From Clostridiales bacterium (GTDB lineage: Bacteria > Bacillota > Clostridia > Tissierellales > Dethiosulfatibacteraceae), in contig DPPH01000228.1 of assembly GCA_003539375.1 (NCBI GenBank), positions 17,211-23,777 on the forward strand: DNA of 6,567 bases, in the 5' to 3' direction. The translations under genes and the position numbers were made by a program. Below, one piece after another: positions 5,559-6,567 of the stretch (position 1 is its first letter; the number at the start of each line of letters is the position of its first letter). The notes under the pieces were generated by a model, which saw nothing but the letters and a program-made list of their open reading frames with translations, had not been told where the DNA came from and did no database searches.

Positions 5559-6524
5559 ATGGAAAATATATATGATTTAATAATTATTGGTGCTGGACCA
5601 GCTGGACTTTCAGCAGGTATTTATGCTTCAAGAGCAAAGCTAAGCACATTAATACTAGAAAAAGATAAAACTGGTGGTCAAATAGTAACTACAGATGAAG
5701 TGGCTAATTATCCTGGGTCAGTGGAAAATCCTACAGGACCTTCTATAGTCGCAAGAATGGTAAAGCAAGCAGAAGAATTTGGAGCTTTAAGAAAAAAAGA
5801 TCCTGTATTAGAAGTTGATTTTACAGGCAAAATAAAAATAGTAAGATGTAAAAAGAATGAATATCAAGGAAGATCAGTAATAATTGCATCAGGAGCTAAA
5901 CCAAGAAGAATAGGATGTCAAGGTGAGGTTGAGTTAACTGGAAAGGGAGTATCTTATTGTGCAACATGTGATGGAGATTTTTTCACGGATTTTGAAGTAT
6001 TCGTTATCGGTGGAGGAGATTCAGCAGTAGAAGAAGCTATTTATCTTACGAAATACGCTAGAAAGGTCACTGTGGTTCATAGAAGAGATGAACTCAGAGC
6101 AGCGAAATCTATACAAGAAAAGGCATTTAAAAATAAAAAAATTGAATTTCTTTGGGATACAACTGTAGAAGAAATAAAAGGTAAGGATATAGTTGAAAGT
6201 ATAGTTTTCAAGAATAAAAAGACTGGAGAAATAACAGAGTATAAGGCACAAGAAGAAGATGGAACCTTCGGAGTATTTCCTTTTGTTGGGTACGAACCTA
6301 TGAGTCATATTTATAAAGATATAATTCAACTAGATGAAAAAGGTTACATAATCACAGATGAAAAAATGAGAACAAATATAGATGGAGTATTTGCTGTTGG
6401 CGATATCAGAGTTAAAGATTTAAGACAGGTTATAACAGCTGCAGCAGATGGTGCCATTGGTGCTGTTCAAGCTGAAAAATATATAGATAACTTATATCCA
6501 ATTCTTGAAAGGGAGGTAGTTTGA
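5559..6524 (+). CDS. trxB: Thioredoxin reductase (NADPH, FAD)
   Basis: This 321-residue flavoprotein disulfide reductase is of the small bacterial thioredoxin-reductase type. It has an N-terminal FAD-binding GAGPAG (11-16), an early TGGQ motif, the redox-active CATC (Cys134 and Cys137), the NADPH-site GGGDSA (151-156), an HRRDELRA stretch (from His174) whose arginines normally bind the NADPH 2'-phosphate, and a C-terminal FAVGD FAD motif with RQVITAAADGA. The intact HRRxxxRA argues for NADPH rather than the ferredoxin-linked variants known in clostridia. It would reduce the thioredoxin encoded immediately downstream, supplying electrons that regenerate selenoprotein A and related steps of the reductase. 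AGGAG overlaps the grdB stop codon six bases before the ATG, and its TGA shares one base with the trxA ATG, so translation is probably coupled. Confidence 0.95.
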   Translation: MENIYDLIIIGAGPAGLSAGIYASRAKLSTLILEKDKTGGQIVTTDEVANYPGSVENPTGPSIVARMVKQAEEFGALRKKDPVLEVDFTGKIKIVRCKKNEYQGRSVIIASGAKPRRIGCQGEVELTGKGVSYCATCDGDFFTDFEVFVIGGGDSAVEEAIYLTKYARKVTVVHRRDELRAAKSIQEKAFKNKKIEFLWDTTVEEIKGKDIVESIVFKNKKTGEITEYKAQEEDGTFGVFPFVGYEPMSHIYKDIIQLDEKGYIITDEKMRTNIDGVFAVGDIRVKDLRQVITAAADGAIGAVQAEKYIDNLYPILEREVV

Positions 6525-6567
6525 TGTTAGAAGTAGATAAAAAAACTTTTGAAGAAGAAGTCTTAAA
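6524..6567 (+). CDS. trxA: Thioredoxin, N-terminal fragment cut by the window end
   Basis: An ATG at 6524-6526 overlaps the trxB stop by one base and is preceded by GGGAGG (6511-6516). Only 14 complete codons are present (MLEVDKKTFEEEVL), with no stop before the window edge. The start resembles the first strand and helix of the small thioredoxins of glycine reductase operons, whose active-site CxxC would lie about 15-20 residues further on, outside the window. The assignment rests mainly on adjacency to trxB and the N-terminal pattern. Confidence 0.75.
   Translation, partial: MLEVDKKTFEEEVL

Noticed and set aside
6021..6329. 102-codon minus-strand frame opposite trxB.
   Set aside because: F/Y/S-rich shadow translation of a clear thioredoxin reductase gene.

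Overview
The window looks like chromosome from a low-GC, strictly anaerobic, amino-acid-fermenting Firmicute (Clostridia/Tissierellia type). The evidence is AT-rich DNA, AGA-rich arginine usage, strong GGAGG ribosome binding sites, and a Stickland-type glycine (or sarcosine/betaine) reductase operon with an in-frame UGA selenocysteine codon. I cannot name the species from sequence alone.

Layout. Positions 1-1300 hold a minus-strand multi-TM transporter-like protein of the YkvI family. It has its own good sigma-A-type promoter and a structured leader, and a perfect palindrome lies past its 3' end. Positions 1301-2266 (minus) encode a short sigma-54 enhancer-binding activator (AAA+ with GAFTGA plus a C-terminal Fis-type helix-turn-helix) that has no N-terminal sensor domain. 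Positions 2267-2526 are a dense divergent control region. It contains the activator's extended -10 promoter, several GAAAT/ATTTC dyads suited to enhancer sites, a tandem 9-mer, and a near-perfect -24/-12 sigma-54 promoter. From 2527 to the window end is a plus-strand operon: grdX, grdE (proprotein of the substrate-specific protein B), grdB (selenoprotein, UGA at 5287-5289 read as Sec), trxB, and the first 14 codons of trxA. The order grdX-grdE-grdB-trxB-trxA differs from the grdX-trxB-trxA-grdE-grdA-grdB order I recall from well-known operons. grdA, grdC and grdD are not in the window and would be expected downstream.

How it fits together. The activator probably binds the dyads upstream of the sigma-54 promoter and switches on the reductase operon. 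GrdE and GrdB form the substrate-binding protein B, which uses a pyruvoyl group and a selenocysteine. TrxB and TrxA feed electrons from NADPH to the reductase. The YkvI-like protein is a candidate importer for the substrate or a related compound.

The least expected feature is a shared sequence block (TGAGAATAAGCTG, AAACGAAAA and GGAAAA, in the same order). It lies in the leader of the reductase operon (2481-2511) and again, in opposite orientation relative to transcription, in the leader of the transporter gene (1208-1237). It could be a shared DNA operator, or it could let the two mRNA leaders base-pair with each other.
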